Shown in pieces: positions 8,789 to 18,055 of a stretch of 64,000 nt of DNA. The stretch comes from Acidovorax sp. HDW3 (lineage in GTDB: Bacteria; Pseudomonadota; Gammaproteobacteria; Burkholderiales; Burkholderiaceae_C): the NCBI RefSeq assembly GCF_011303755.1, contig NZ_CP049885.1, forward strand, positions 2,214,001 through 2,278,000. The letters are read 5' to 3'. Position numbers and translations under genes: made by a program. The notes under the pieces are model-generated. The model was not told the origin of the DNA and did no database searches. It was given only the letters and a program-made list of their open reading frames with translations. Position 1 is the first letter of the stretch. Each line of letters begins with the position of its first letter.

Positions 8789-9922
8789 TTAAAAGCTCGC
8801 CAGCGGTGCAGGCTTGCCGGCGCGGAAGGTGTTGACCACGGTGGGCGCCTTCAGGCGGTTGCCCTTGTCGTCGTACTCGTAGTTACCCATCACACCCTTG
8901 TAGCTGTTCTGGCGCAAGAACGTCGCCACCTTGTTGGGGTCGGTCGAGCCGCTCTTTTGCATGGCTTCGCCCAGATTCATGACCTGGTCGTAGTAGAACG
9001 GGCTGTACACATCCGGGTTCTGTCCAAAGCGCTTTTTGAACTTTTCCTGAAAAGCTTTTGCACCTGCATCGCTGTCCATCAGCATTCCAGCGTAGGCGCA
9101 ATACACCAGATCGTTGACGGCATCGCCCGCGAGCTTGGCCATTTCCGGGCTGCACAGGGTGTCGCCGCCGAGGAGCTTGGCGGTAATGCCCAGCTGCTTC
9201 ATCTGGCGCACCATGGGCGCGGCCTGCGGCGCGTAACCGCCGTAGAAGATGACTTCCGGCTGCTTGGCCTTGAGACTGGTGAGGATGGCCATGAAGTCGG
9301 TGGCCTTGTCGGTGGTGAACTCGCGCCCGACGACGGTCAGGCCGTTCTTTTGCGCATCCTTGGCAAACTCATCGGCCACGCCCTGACCGAAAGCCGTGCG
9401 GTCATCAATCACGCCCACTTTTTTTGCCTTGAGTTCCTGCGCGGTATAGGCGGCCATGTTGGCGCCAATTTGCGTATCGCTGGCAACGATGCGGAACACA
9501 TTTTTATAGCCACCGGCCGTGACCTTGGGGTTGGTGCCCACGGTGGACAGAAGCACGCCGCCGCCGTCGTACACGCGCGAAGCGGGAATGGCCACGCCCG
9601 AGCAGTACGGCCCCATCACGTAGCGCACGCCGGTATCAACGAATTTCTGCGCCACGGCGACGCCGGTCTTGGCGTCGCACTGATCGTCCTCGGCCACCAG
9701 CTCGAACTTGAGCGTTTTGCCTCCCACCTGCAGCTTGCGCGCGTTCAGGTCTTCGATCGCCAGGCGCACGCCGTTGTCGTTGTCGCGGCCGGCAAAGGTA
9801 TTCGGGCCCGACAGGGGCGCGCTGTGGCCGATTTTTACGACCTGCTCTTGCGCCTGCACGGCGGCGGCGCAGGCCAGGGCGGCGGCGGCCACCAGGGTGG
9901 TTTTGAAAGTGATGCGTTGCAT
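8789..9922 (-). CDS. Branched-chain amino acid-type ABC transporter substrate-binding protein (LivK/LivJ family)
   Basis: 377 residues. The N-terminus MQRITFKTTLVAAAALACAAAVQAQ is a signal peptide with a probable cut after AQA, so the protein is periplasmic. The mature part begins VVKIGHSAPLSGPNTFAGRDNDNG, the typical opening of the type I periplasmic binding fold used for Leu/Ile/Val and related ligands, and ends in the usual YKGVMGNYEYDDKGNR segment. No permease or ATPase gene is adjacent, so it is an orphan binding protein that must share a transporter encoded elsewhere. The start at 9922 is preferred to the ATG 18 bases upstream because it directly begins the signal peptide. The ligand is inferred only from the family. 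Confidence 0.87.
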   Translation of the reverse strand: MQRITFKTTLVAAAALACAAAVQAQEQVVKIGHSAPLSGPNTFAGRDNDNGVRLAIEDLNARKLQVGGKTLKFELVAEDDQCDAKTGVAVAQKFVDTGVRYVMGPYCSGVAIPASRVYDGGGVLLSTVGTNPKVTAGGYKNVFRIVASDTQIGANMAAYTAQELKAKKVGVIDDRTAFGQGVADEFAKDAQKNGLTVVGREFTTDKATDFMAILTSLKAKQPEVIFYGGYAPQAAPMVRQMKQLGITAKLLGGDTLCSPEMAKLAGDAVNDLVYCAYAGMLMDSDAGAKAFQEKFKKRFGQNPDVYSPFYYDQVMNLGEAMQKSGSTDPNKVATFLRQNSYKGVMGNYEYDDKGNRLKAPTVVNTFRAGKPAPLASF

Positions 9923-10108
9923 GGGGTTGGCTTCCGGCAAGGGTTACGGGAAAAGGCAGCGACCGAAGCGACGGGTGGGTAACACCGCGACCCCAGCACC
10001 ACTGCGCAAGGACAGGGGCGCATGGTAGAGCCGCAACCCCAAAAATCGAACCGGGGTAAACCCTTTATGCAACCACAAGCCCCAAACCCCAGAAAAAGGT
10101 GCAACCGA

Positions 10109-10678
10109 TTACACCGCCAGCAGGTGTTGGCGGTAGTGCTGCAGCTCGTCGATGGACTCATGCACGTCGGCCAGCGCAGTGTGCTTTTGCGCTTTCTTGA
10201 AGCTGCTGTAGGCCTCGGGCTTCCAGCGCTTGGCCAGCTCCTTGAGTGTGCTCACGTCAAGGTTGCGGTAGTGGAAAAAGGCTTCCAGCTGGGGCATGTA
10301 CTTGACCAGAAAGCGCCGATCCTGGCCAATGGTGTTGCCGCACATCGGGCTGCTGCCCTTGGGTACGTACTGGCTCAAAAAGTCGATCAACTGGCGCTCA
10401 GCCTCGGCCTCCGTGGTCTGGCTGGCGCGCACCTTGTCGGTCAGGCCGCTCTTGCCGTGCGTGCCCTTGCACCAGGCGTCCATGCCGTCGAGCAGGGCGT
10501 CACTTTGGTGAATGACGAACACCGGGCCCTCGATGCGCGGCTCCAGGTTCGGGCCGGTGACGACGACGGCGATTTCCATCAGGCGATCGGTTTCGGGCTC
10601 CAGGCCGGTCATTTCGCAGTCGAGCCACACCAGGTTTTGGTCAGATTTGGGGAGAAGGGGGGTAGAAATTTCAGACAT
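10109..10678 (-). CDS. orn: Oligoribonuclease
   Basis: 189 residues, close to the family length of about 180. It is the 3'-5' exoribonuclease that degrades dinucleotides, including pGpG from c-di-GMP turnover. DEDDh catalytic residues are visible: the first acidic pair in [15 protein letters not shown], the middle Asp in [11 protein letters not shown], and the final His/Asp in [18 protein letters not shown]. It starts 36 bases from the divergent M48 protease gene, an arrangement I recall as common in this group. Orn is normally essential in beta- and gamma-proteobacteria. Confidence 0.96.
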   Translation of the reverse strand: MSEISTPLLPKSDQNLVWLDCEMTGLEPETDRLMEIAVVVTGPNLEPRIEGPVFVIHQSDALLDGMDAWCKGTHGKSGLTDKVRASQTTEAEAERQLIDFLSQYVPKGSSPMCGNTIGQDRRFLVKYMPQLEAFFHYRNLDVSTLKELAKRWKPEAYSSFKKAQKHTALADVHESIDELQHYRQHLLAV

Positions 10679-10714
10679 CCCAGGATTTTCGCCGATCGCC
10701 TACACTCGCCGCGC

Positions 10715-12064
10715 ATGAGCCCTTTTGACTCCCTCTCGCCCTCGCTGGCTCTTTCCCTGTTCTTTGTTCTGGCCCTGTGCACCGGGCTCTTGCTCAAGTT
10801 CTGGCTGGCTACGCGCCAGATCCGCCATGTGGCACGGCACCGCGCCAGCGTGCCCGCAGCGTTTGCCGAGCGCATCAGCCTGGCGGCGCACCAAAAAGCG
10901 GCCGACTACACCATCGCCAAGGCGCGCCTGGGCCTGATCGAGCTGGCCTGGGGCGCAGCCATACTCGTGGGCTGGACGCTACTGGGCGGGCTCGATGCCC
11001 TCAACCAGGCGCTGCTCGCCGCCCTGGGCGGCGGCATGGTGCAGCAGCTGGCGCTGCTGGCCTGCTTTGCCCTCATTGGTGGGCTGCTGGAGCTGCCGCT
11101 GTCGCTGTACGCCACCTTTGGCCTGGAGCAGCGCTTTGGCTTCAACCAGATGACGCCGGCGCTGTGGCTCTCGGACCTGCTCAAATCCACCCTGGTGGGC
11201 GCACTGATCGGCCTGCCGCTGGCGGCCCTTATTTTGTGGCTCATGGGCGCAGCGGGCACGCTGTGGTGGCTCTGGGCCTGGGCAGCCTGGATGGGGTTTA
11301 ACCTGCTGCTGCTGTGGCTCTACCCGAGCTTCATCGCCCCCTGGTTCAACCAGTTCAAGCCGCTGCAGGATGCAGCGCTGACGGCGCGCGTGACGGCGCT
11401 GATGCAGCGCTGCGGCTTTGCCGCCCAGGGCCTGTTCGTCATGGACGGCAGCCGCCGCAGCGCGCACGCCAACGCCTACTTCACCGGCTTTGGCCGCTCC
11501 AAGCGCGTCGTCTTCTACGACACCTTGCTGGCGCAGCTCGAACCCGCCGAGGTGGAAGCCGTGCTGGCACACGAACTCGGACACTTCAAACGCCGCCACA
11601 TCACGCAGCGCATGGTCGGCATGTTCGCCCTCAGCCTGGTCGGCTTTGCCGCGCTGGGGGCCTTGGCGGCGCAGGGCTGGTTCTACACCGGGCTCGGGGT
11701 GCTGCCCAACCTGTCGCTCGATGGCAGCGCACCCAACGACGCCCTGGCGCTGCTGCTGTTCCTGCTGGCGCTGCCCACACTGAGCTTCTTCGTCAGCCCG
11801 CTGCTGGCGCAATGGTCGCGCCGCCACGAGTTCGAGGCCGACGCCTACGCCGCCCATCAGGCCGACGCCGGCGCCCTGCGTAGCGCCTTGCTCAAGCTCT
11901 ACCAGGACAACGCCTCCACCCTCACCCCCGACCCGCTCTACGCCGCCGTGTACTATTCGCACCCCCCGGCCAGCGAGCGCCTCGCCCGCCTTCCCCCCAC
12001 CGCCCAGGCCCAACTCCCATGCTCCCTAAAAAAGACTGGTCCAGCCAATCCAGAAGCGCGCTAA
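10715..12064 (+). CDS. M48 family (Ste24-like) membrane zinc metalloprotease
   Basis: 449 residues. Several membrane segments flank a soluble protease part. The zinc site HExxH is VLAHELGHFKRRH, and the third ligand is probably the Glu of RRHEFEADAYAA. The N-terminal region with FGLEQRFGFNQMTP and FVMDGSRRSAHANAYFTGFG resembles eukaryotic Ste24/CAAX proteases more than HtpX, as do other bacterial 'M48 peptidase' proteins. It is likely to act in inner-membrane protein quality control; the substrate is unknown. A TACACT box (10701-10706) lies eight bases before the ATG, so the mRNA may be leaderless. The gene overlaps the next one by 46 bases. Confidence 0.9.
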   Translation: MSPFDSLSPSLALSLFFVLALCTGLLLKFWLATRQIRHVARHRASVPAAFAERISLAAHQKAADYTIAKARLGLIELAWGAAILVGWTLLGGLDALNQALLAALGGGMVQQLALLACFALIGGLLELPLSLYATFGLEQRFGFNQMTPALWLSDLLKSTLVGALIGLPLAALILWLMGAAGTLWWLWAWAAWMGFNLLLLWLYPSFIAPWFNQFKPLQDAALTARVTALMQRCGFAAQGLFVMDGSRRSAHANAYFTGFGRSKRVVFYDTLLAQLEPAEVEAVLAHELGHFKRRHITQRMVGMFALSLVGFAALGALAAQGWFYTGLGVLPNLSLDGSAPNDALALLLFLLALPTLSFFVSPLLAQWSRRHEFEADAYAAHQADAGALRSALLKLYQDNASTLTPDPLYAAVYYSHPPASERLARLPPTAQAQLPCSLKKTGPANPEAR

Positions 12065-12339
12065 TCGCTATTGAAATAAGAGCAATCCTGGCCCAACTGC
12101 CGGGCTGGAAACTGCGCGACGGGGCGCTGGAAAAAAACTACCCCTTCGCCAATTACCACGAGACCATGGCCTTCGTGAACGCCGTCGCCTTCATCGCCCA
12201 CACCCAGGACCACCACCCGGATCTGTCGGTGCACTACAACCACTGCATCGTGCGCCTGAGCACGCACGACGTCGGCGGCATCTCGGCCACCGACATCGAC
12301 TGCGCCGCGCGCATCGACGCCTTGCTGGCCGCGCCATGA
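12019..12339 (+). CDS. 4a-hydroxytetrahydrobiopterin dehydratase (pterin carbinolamine dehydratase)
   Basis: 106 residues, the family size. It dehydrates the 4a-carbinolamine made by aromatic amino acid hydroxylases. The signature is visible as AFIAHTQDHHPDLSVHYN with the histidine pair of the active site, followed by LSTHDVGGIS. The gene starts inside the end of the M48 gene in another frame and overlaps rsgA by four bases (ATGA), so the three genes are translationally linked. No phenylalanine hydroxylase is nearby. The N-terminal 20 residues, which carry RSALIAIEIR, are coded by sequence that faintly resembles the interspersed repeat described at 20265-20306. Confidence 0.9.
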   Translation: MLPKKDWSSQSRSALIAIEIRAILAQLPGWKLRDGALEKNYPFANYHETMAFVNAVAFIAHTQDHHPDLSVHYNHCIVRLSTHDVGGISATDIDCAARIDALLAAP

Positions 12340-13280
12340 AGGGCAGCGAGGGCCTGGTAGTCGCCAGCCATGGGCGCCACTGCGTGGTCGAGAGCGACGA
12401 CGGCCAGCAGCGCATCTGCCACCCGCGCGGCAAGAAAAGCCAGGCCGTGGTCGGCGACCGCGTGCTCTGGCTGGCACCGCCGCCAGGCCAGGGCGACGAG
12501 GGCACGATCGAGAAGGTGCTACCCCGGCGCAACCTGTTTTACCGCCAGGATGAAATCCGCACCAAATCCTTTGCCGCCAATCTCGACCAGGTGCTGATCC
12601 TGATCGCCGCCGAGCCGGTGTTCTCCGAAAGCCAGCTCGCCCGCGCCCTGATCGCCGCCGAAGATGCCGGCATCCGCCCGCTCATCGCCTTGAACAAAAG
12701 CGACCTCACCGCGCCCTTCGCCCAGGCCTGGCAACGCCTGGCGCCCTACCGCGCCATGCAGGCCGACGACGCCAGTGCCCGCTACCCGGTGCTACCGCTG
12801 TCCCTGGCGCAGGCCGACGCCGCCACCCGCAGCACCCTGCTGGCGCAGCTGCAGGGCAAGACCACACTCATCCTCGGCCCCTCGGGCTCGGGCAAGAGCA
12901 CCCTGATCAACCTGCTGGTGCCCGGCGCACAGGCGCAGACCGGCGAAATCTCGCAGGCGCTCAACTCCGGCAAGCACACCACCACCAGCACCCGCTGGTA
13001 TTGGATGGACGCCGCGCGCCAGACGGCGCTGATCGACTCCCCGGGGTTTCAGGAATTTGGCCTGCACCACATCGCGCCCAGCGCCCTGGCACGCTGTATG
13101 CCCGACATCGGCGCCCAGGCCAGCCATTGCCGCTTCTACAACTGCAGCCACCTGCACGAACCCGGCTGCGCCGTGCAGGCAGAGGTTGAAACTGCCTCCA
13201 GCGCAGGCAGCATCAGCGCGATGCGCTATAAAATCTATAGTGATTTGTTTACCGAACTGAGCGCGGCACCGCGTTACTGA
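12336..13280 (+). CDS. rsgA: Ribosome small subunit biogenesis GTPase RsgA (YjeQ)
   Basis: 314 residues. The OB-fold N-terminus (residues of about 1-80) is followed by a circularly permuted GTPase domain: NKSDL (G4) comes before the P-loop [14 protein letters not shown] (G1), and then IDSPGFQEFG (G3, here SPG). The C-terminal zinc part has CRFYNCSHLHEPGCAV. RsgA acts late in 30S maturation and releases assembly factors on GTP hydrolysis. The start codon overlaps the stop of the dehydratase gene (ATGA), so they form an operon. It ends 13 bases before the convergent CobD/CbiB-like gene, with no obvious terminator between them. Confidence 0.95.
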   Translation: MKGSEGLVVASHGRHCVVESDDGQQRICHPRGKKSQAVVGDRVLWLAPPPGQGDEGTIEKVLPRRNLFYRQDEIRTKSFAANLDQVLILIAAEPVFSESQLARALIAAEDAGIRPLIALNKSDLTAPFAQAWQRLAPYRAMQADDASARYPVLPLSLAQADAATRSTLLAQLQGKTTLILGPSGSGKSTLINLLVPGAQAQTGEISQALNSGKHTTTSTRWYWMDAARQTALIDSPGFQEFGLHHIAPSALARCMPDIGAQASHCRFYNCSHLHEPGCAVQAEVETASSAGSISAMRYKIYSDLFTELSAAPRY

Positions 13281-13293
13281 AGGCCCGGGCGCT

Positions 13294-14280
13294 TCAGCCC
13301 AGCAGGCGTGCCAGGGTCAGCAGGGCCAACAGCAGCAGCCACACCACGACCGCGCGCCAGACCAGGCCGACAACGCTGCGCAGGTGCCCGACCTCGGGCG
13401 TGCGCCCGGGGGTGGAACTGCTGCTGTCCGCCCCCTCCTCGTCGGGCTCGGGGTGCGCGTCCAGGCCCTCGGCATCAGCAGTGGCGCCGCTGCGCCCGCG
13501 CAGCGCCTCACCGCCCAGGCGCACGTTCAGCGCACCGGCAGTGGCAGCCAGCAATACACCGTCGTTGTCCTGCGGGAAACGCTCGGCATGAAAGCGCCAG
13601 CCGTCGATGGCCTCCTCAAAGCTGCCAACCACGGCAAAACTCAGCGCCGTCAGGCGTGCCGGCAACCAGTCAGCCAGGCGCCAGGCCTGCTGCGCCGCCT
13701 GGTACAGCGCCGGGCTGGCGCGCTCGTGGTCGTAGTAGCGTGCGACGAATTCAGCCATGCGGTAGTACACCGCCCCCGCCGGCCCCAGGCCCAGCGCCGC
13801 CAGGATGGAGAACCAGGCCAGGACGCCAAACACATGGCGGTGCGCAGCGATGACGGAATACTCGATCACGTGGCGCACGATCTCGCTGCGCGGCAGCAGC
13901 CCCACGTCCACCTGCTGCCAATCGGCCAGGGCGGCGCGGGCGCCGTCCTCGTCAGCGGCCTCCAGCGCATCGCGGATGGCGGTGAAATGGTGGCTGAACT
14001 GGCGAAAGCCCAGGGTCACGTAGAGCACCAGAACACTCCACAGGACCGCTGCCGGCCAGCCGATGAGCCACAGCAGCAGCCAGTGCAGACCCAGCACCAG
14101 CAGCGCCGGCAGCACCGCCGCCAGGGCCCAGGCCAGCCAGCCGTGACGCAGGCCGCCGGCATCGAAATTGCGCTGCACGGAATAGGCCCAGGCACGCAGC
14201 CCGGCATGGATGGGGTTGCTGCGCGAGAGCGGGCGCGCCTGCTCGATCAGCAGAGCGAACAGAATGGCGAAGAAACTCAT
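13294..14280 (-). CDS. CobD/CbiB family membrane protein
   Basis: 328 residues with membrane segments near 1-20, 50-95, 160-185 and at the C-terminus. The arrangement MSFFAILFALLIEQARPL, FRQFSHHFTAIRDAL and YYRMAEFVARYY matches the AmpE/CobD-CbiB-like proteins found in betaproteobacteria. True CbiB is the adenosylcobinamide-phosphate synthase of B12 synthesis, but no other cobalamin gene is in the window and this branch is usually annotated only by family. A polar stretch of about 60 residues (DAHPEPDEEGADSSSS) precedes the last membrane helix. An AmpE-like role cannot be excluded; the function is unproven. Confidence 0.75.
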   Translation of the reverse strand: MSFFAILFALLIEQARPLSRSNPIHAGLRAWAYSVQRNFDAGGLRHGWLAWALAAVLPALLVLGLHWLLLWLIGWPAAVLWSVLVLYVTLGFRQFSHHFTAIRDALEAADEDGARAALADWQQVDVGLLPRSEIVRHVIEYSVIAAHRHVFGVLAWFSILAALGLGPAGAVYYRMAEFVARYYDHERASPALYQAAQQAWRLADWLPARLTALSFAVVGSFEEAIDGWRFHAERFPQDNDGVLLAATAGALNVRLGGEALRGRSGATADAEGLDAHPEPDEEGADSSSSTPGRTPEVGHLRSVVGLVWRAVVVWLLLLALLTLARLLG

Positions 14281-14316
14281 GGGCGCCCATCATACTGGCG
14301 CACACCGCGCCCGCGT

Positions 14317-15012
14317 TCAGGCGCTCATGAAACGATAAAAATTACGCAACATGCCCGCCGTTGCGCCCCAGATGAAGCGGCTGTGCGCCCCATCCTGGTA
14401 GGGCATGGAAAACCACTCGCGCTGCACCCCCTGCCACTGCACGCGGTGCAGGCGGTGGTGTGCCGGGTTGAGCAAAAACGCCAGCGGCACCTCGAACATG
14501 GCCGCCACCTCGTGCGGGTTGGCGTGCAGAGCGGCCCCGGGCGCCACCAAGCCCACCACCGGGGTGATGACGAAAGACGAGCCGGTGGTGTAAGTGGGCA
14601 GCTGGCCCAGCACCTCGACGCAGGCGCGATCGAGCCCAACCTCCTCCTGCGCCTCGCGCAACGCGGTGGCACTGGCGCTGGCATCGCCCGCATCCACACG
14701 TCCGCCAGGAAAGGCGATCTGCCCCGAATGGGTGGACAAGTGCGCCGTGCGCTCGGTCAGCAGCACCATGGGTTCCTGGCGCAGCACGATGGGCAGCAAC
14801 ACGGCCGCAGCCGCCATCTCGCGCTGCATGAATTTGGCTTCCTCGCGCAGCTCGGGCTGCCACAGCGGCGGCTGAGCAAAGCGCTGGCGCAGGGCCGCCG
14901 GGGTTTGCGCCGCCAGCGGCACGGTCGGCAGATCGGCATCGACGCGGGCCACCGGAATCTGGCGCGGATCGAAGGCGGGCAAGGGGGTAAAAACGGGGGC
15001 GGTATCGGTCAC
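14317..15012 (-). CDS. Nudix hydrolase, coenzyme A pyrophosphatase type
   Basis: About 231 residues. The Nudix box GGRVDAGDASASATALREAQEEVGL (GX5EX7REUXEEXGU pattern, first Glu replaced by Asp/Ala region) is preceded by LLTERTAHLSTHSGQIAFPGG, the signature of CoA pyrophosphatases that split CoA into phosphopantetheine and ADP. The start is uncertain: no ATG fits, and the candidates are GTG at 15012 or TTG at 15021, both touching the T-run of the rplS terminator, with no Shine-Dalgarno. It is therefore read either by leaky transcription through that terminator or as a separate leaderless transcript. It follows rplS on the same strand. Confidence 0.85.
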   Translation of the reverse strand: MTDTAPVFTPLPAFDPRQIPVARVDADLPTVPLAAQTPAALRQRFAQPPLWQPELREEAKFMQREMAAAAVLLPIVLRQEPMVLLTERTAHLSTHSGQIAFPGGRVDAGDASASATALREAQEEVGLDRACVEVLGQLPTYTTGSSFVITPVVGLVAPGAALHANPHEVAAMFEVPLAFLLNPAHHRLHRVQWQGVQREWFSMPYQDGAHSRFIWGATAGMLRNFYRFMSA

Positions 15013-15019
15013 GAAAAGC

Positions 15020-15052
15020 AAAAAAAGCCGCTACAGGGGCACTGTAGCGGCT
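15020..15052 (-). terminator. Intrinsic terminator of the rpsP-rimM-trmD-rplS operon
   Basis: A perfect 11-bp stem (15026-15036 with 15042-15052, AGCCGCTACAG/CTGTAGCGGCT) and a minus-strand T-run at 15020-15025. It overlaps the upstream start candidate of the Nudix gene. Confidence 0.92.
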
Positions 15053-15081
15053 GGGCAGAAAGTCTGCAGACTGCGGGCAGC

Positions 15082-15465
15082 TTATTGGGCGGCCACGGCA
15101 GCGACCTTGCGGGCCGGCAGCTTTTCCTTGATGCGGGCCGACTTGCCGCTGCGGCTGCGCAGGTAGTACAGCTTGGCGCGGCGCACGTCGCCACGGCGCT
15201 TGACTTCGATCTTGGCGATCAGCGGGCTGTAGGTTTGGAAGGTACGTTCCACGCCTTCGCCGCTGGAGATCTTGCGCACGGTAAAGCCGCTGTTGAGGCC
15301 ACGGTTGCGCTTGGCGATCACCACGCCTTCGTAGGCCTGCACGCGCTTGCGCGTGCCTTCGACCACGTTCACGCTGACGATGACGGTGTCGCCGGGCGCG
15401 AATTCAGGGATTTCCTTGTTCAAGCGGGCGATTTCTTCCTGCTCAAGAGTCTGGATCAGATTCAT
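15082..15465 (-). CDS. rplS: 50S ribosomal protein L19
   Basis: 127 residues, the family size. Sequence features are [60 protein letters not shown] and KVKRRG-type basic strands. L19 sits at the 30S-50S interface. The second of two close ATGs (15465) is chosen because AAGGA is then seven bases upstream; the first ATG abuts it. It is the last gene of the rpsP operon, 109 bases after trmD. Confidence 0.97.
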   Translation of the reverse strand: MNLIQTLEQEEIARLNKEIPEFAPGDTVIVSVNVVEGTRKRVQAYEGVVIAKRNRGLNSGFTVRKISSGEGVERTFQTYSPLIAKIEVKRRGDVRRAKLYYLRSRSGKSARIKEKLPARKVAAVAAQ

Positions 15466-15574
15466 GTTCATTTCCTTGCGTTCTTGTCCGCGCCAGAATT
15501 GGCAAGCGCCGGGATTGGCGCCATGTGGCTGCATCGCAGTGCAGCGGCCGGCCAGAGGATCGAAAAGCCCGCCA

Positions 15575-16342
15575 TTATAACGGGCTGGCGTTTTTTGCCA
15601 AAAAGGCCTCGTCCTGGCGGCTCAATGCCCCCTCGGCGCGGGCCTGGGCCAGCAGCTCCGGGCGCTGGCGCGCCGTCAGTGCCAGGCTTTGCTCGCGCCG
15701 CCAGCGCTCGATCTGTGCATGGTGGCCCGAGAGCAGCGGCGCCGGCACGGCCTGGCCGCGCCACACCTCGGGCCGGGTGTAGTGCGGGCAATCGAGCAGC
15801 CCGCCGAGCGCCGGGTTGAAGCTGTCGAGCTGGTGGCTGCCCGCATCGTTGAGCACCCCCGGCTGCAGGCGCGCCACGGCGTCGAGCAGCGCCATGGCGG
15901 CAATCTCGCCGCCCGAGAGCACGAAGTCGCCCAAGCTGATTTGCTGCTGCACTTCGGCATCGATGAAGCGCTGGTCCACGCCCTCGTAGCGCCCGCACAG
16001 CAAGATGGCACCACGGCTGTCGGCCCACCGCGCCACGCCCGCGTGCTGCAGCTTTTCGCCAATGGGCGAAAACAGCACCAGCGGCGCCTGCTCAGGCACA
16101 GGCTCGGCGCGCGCCGCGCGGATCGCCGCCAGGCAGGCGGCCAGCGGCTCGGCCAGCATCACCATGCCGGGGCCGCCGCCGAACGGGCGGTCGTCCACGC
16201 GGCGGTAGTTGCCTTCGGCCCAGTCGCGCGGGTTCCACAGGTGCACCTGCACCTGGCCGCTGGCGTAGGCGCGGCGCGTGACGCCGGCGCTCAAAAAAGG
16301 CGCAAACAGCTCGGGGAACAGGGTGATGAGGTCAAAGCGCAT
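15575..16342 (-). CDS. trmD: tRNA (guanine-N1)-methyltransferase TrmD
   Basis: 255 residues. It methylates G37 of tRNAs with SAM and prevents +1 frameshifting. The family motifs [26 protein letters not shown] and [16 protein letters not shown] (the SAM-binding trefoil knot region) and [18 protein letters not shown] are all present. The ATG at 16342 gives the canonical [10 protein letters not shown] start, and it lies 10 bases after the rimM stop. Confidence 0.97.
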   Translation of the reverse strand: MRFDLITLFPELFAPFLSAGVTRRAYASGQVQVHLWNPRDWAEGNYRRVDDRPFGGGPGMVMLAEPLAACLAAIRAARAEPVPEQAPLVLFSPIGEKLQHAGVARWADSRGAILLCGRYEGVDQRFIDAEVQQQISLGDFVLSGGEIAAMALLDAVARLQPGVLNDAGSHQLDSFNPALGGLLDCPHYTRPEVWRGQAVPAPLLSGHHAQIERWRREQSLALTARQRPELLAQARAEGALSRQDEAFLAKNASPL

Positions 16343-16352
16343 GGCCTGCCGT

Positions 16353-16922
16353 TCAGTAATCGGGCTGCCAATCGACCGTGATGCGGCGCCCCGGCAAATC
16401 GACCTGATCGACAAAAGCCGAGACGAACGGAATCAGGCGCTCGCCCGCCTTGCCGTCTTGCTCGTAGCTCAGCACCAGCGTGGTCTGCGGCCCGGTGGCC
16501 AGCAGCTCGCGCACCTGGCCCAGGGCCACGCCTTCGCGGTTGACCACGGCCAGGCCGATCAGATCGACCCAGTAATACTCGCCATCCTCCGTCTGCGGGA
16601 AGTAGCTGCGGGCGATGAAAATGCGCGCCCCGCGCAGCAGCTCGGCACTGCTGCGGTCGTCCACGCCCTCGGCGCTGGCGACGATGGAATCCGAATGGGG
16701 GCGCACCTGGCGCAGCGCCAGCACACGCGTGTCGGCGAAGGTTTTTGCGCCGCGCTCGGCGGGCTGCAAAAACCATTCGCGCGCGGTAAACAGTGCCTCG
16801 GGATTGCTGCTGTGTGCGTGCACCTTGAACCAGCCCTTGACGCCCCAGGCTTCGGCAATACGGCCAACTTCGACGGCGTCGGTGGGCAGCGCAGCGGCTG
16901 CAAGTGGTGGAAATTCAGGCAT
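16353..16922 (-). CDS. rimM: 16S rRNA processing protein RimM
   Basis: 189 residues. The N-terminal RimM domain ([22 protein letters not shown]) and the PRC-barrel ([23 protein letters not shown]) are both seen, ending in [23 protein letters not shown]. It helps fold the 30S head with S19. It lies 79 bases downstream of rpsP and directly before trmD in the usual operon order. The ATG at 16922 follows the gap with modest ribosome-site support. Confidence 0.95.
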   Translation of the reverse strand: MPEFPPLAAAALPTDAVEVGRIAEAWGVKGWFKVHAHSSNPEALFTAREWFLQPAERGAKTFADTRVLALRQVRPHSDSIVASAEGVDDRSSAELLRGARIFIARSYFPQTEDGEYYWVDLIGLAVVNREGVALGQVRELLATGPQTTLVLSYEQDGKAGERLIPFVSAFVDQVDLPGRRITVDWQPDY

Positions 16923-17001
16923 GGCAGAAAAAAGAAAAGGCGGGGCCGCCAGTATGAACCGACGGCACCCGCCCTGGGCTGGGGCACAGGCCCCGGCAGA
17001 T

Positions 17002-17253
17002 TTAAGCGGCCTTCTTGGCGGCTTGCTTGACCAGGCGATCGACGGTGTCGGACGTCTGGGCACCGACGCCGACCCAGTAGGCCAGGCGGTCTTGGGCAAT
17101 GCGCAGACCTTCTTCGCCGCCCTTGGCCAGGGGGTTGTAGAAGCCCAGGCGCTCGATGAAGCGGCCATCACGGCGCACGCGCTTGTCGGCGACGACGATG
17201 TTGTAGAAAGGACGGGCTTTGGAGCCGCCGCGAGAGAGTCGGATCACGACCAT
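17002..17253 (-). CDS. rpsP: 30S ribosomal protein S16
   Basis: 83 residues, typical length. It has [41 protein letters not shown], the S16 signature, in its first half. AAGGA stands just upstream of the ATG at 17253. It is the first gene of the rpsP-rimM-trmD-rplS operon, with a TATAAT box about 100 bases upstream. Confidence 0.97.
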   Translation of the reverse strand: MVVIRLSRGGSKARPFYNIVVADKRVRRDGRFIERLGFYNPLAKGGEEGLRIAQDRLAYWVGVGAQTSDTVDRLVKQAAKKAA

Positions 17254-17355
17254 GGTTGTTCCTTCGGGTGGAGCGCAGCCATTGCTGCGGTTTTCTTGCG
17301 GCGTTTGAGACACGCGACTTGGCCACCCGGCCAGCGACACGCTGCAAAGCCCGCA

Positions 17356-17361
17356 ATTATA
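17356..17361 (-). promoter_or_regulatory. TATAAT -10 box of the rpsP operon
   Basis: A perfect minus-strand TATAAT lies about 100 bases before rpsP, in the gap after lolD. No good -35 hexamer is visible at 16-18 bases (CTTAGC region), so the promoter may depend on the AT-rich stretch TTTTTTGATAATTG just upstream. Confidence 0.6.
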
Positions 17362-17380
17362 ACGACAATTATCAAAAAAG

Positions 17381-18055
17381 CTAAGCCAGCCGCCCCGCCA
17401 CCAGGTGCAGCACGCGGTCGCAGCGCGCGGCCAAGGCGGCGTCGTGCGTCACCATCACAAACGCTGTGCCCTGGCTGCGCGCCAGATCGAGCATGAGGCG
17501 AAACACGCCATCGGCCGTGCTGCGATCGAGGTTGCCGGTGGGCTCGTCGGCCAGCACGCAGGCGGGCCGGCCCACCAGGGCGCGGGCGATGGCCACGCGC
17601 TGGCGCTCGCCGCCCGAGAGCTCGGCCGGGCGGTGCTGCACGCGCGCACCCAGGCCCACTGCATCGAGCAGCTCGGCGGCGCGGGCGTGGCCCTCGGCCA
17701 GCGGCAGGCGACGAATGCGCAGCGGCATGGCGACGTTATCGAGCGCAGAAAACTCCGGCAGCAGGTGGTGGAACTGGTAGATGAAGCCCAGCTGCGCGTT
17801 GCGCAGCCGCCCCTGCTCGGCCGCCGAAAGCGACTGCAGGCGCTGGCCGCACAGCGTGCTGCTGCCGCTGCTGGGCGCATCGAGGCCGCCGAGCAGGTGC
17901 AAGAGCGTGCTCTTGCCCGAGCCCGAGGCGCCGACGATGGCCACCGTCTCGCCCCGGCGCACCTGCAGATCGACGCCAGCGAGCACCGTCACGTCCAGCG
18001 GCCCCTCCGTAAAACGTTTGCCCAGGGCCTGGGCCTGCAACACGATGTCATTCAT
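17381..18055 (-). CDS. lolD: Lipoprotein-releasing system ATP-binding protein LolD
   Basis: 224 residues. ABC ATPase with Walker [10 protein letters not shown], the Lol-typical Q-loop [22 protein letters not shown], signature [15 protein letters not shown], Walker [12 protein letters not shown] and H-loop VMVTHD. It powers extraction of outer-membrane lipoproteins from the inner membrane to LolA. Its start overlaps the end of the permease gene by eight bases, so the two are co-translated. MacB-type ATPases are similar, but the pairing with a LolC-like permease decides the call. Confidence 0.94.
   Translation of the reverse strand: MNDIVLQAQALGKRFTEGPLDVTVLAGVDLQVRRGETVAIVGASGSGKSTLLHLLGGLDAPSSGSSTLCGQRLQSLSAAEQGRLRNAQLGFIYQFHHLLPEFSALDNVAMPLRIRRLPLAEGHARAAELLDAVGLGARVQHRPAELSGGERQRVAIARALVGRPACVLADEPTGNLDRSTADGVFRLMLDLARSQGTAFVMVTHDAALAARCDRVLHLVAGRLA

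Noticed and set aside
12053-12092. Fourth copy of the interspersed repeat in the pterin dehydratase gene
   Set aside because: Only the GCGC and GCTATTGAAATAAGAGC parts resemble the consensus and the CAAGCGC arm is missing; too weak to list as a copy.
13384-15819. Plus-strand open frame of 811 codons
   Set aside because: It lies opposite the CobD/CbiB-like gene, the Nudix gene, rplS and part of trmD, all with clear family motifs, and shows none itself.
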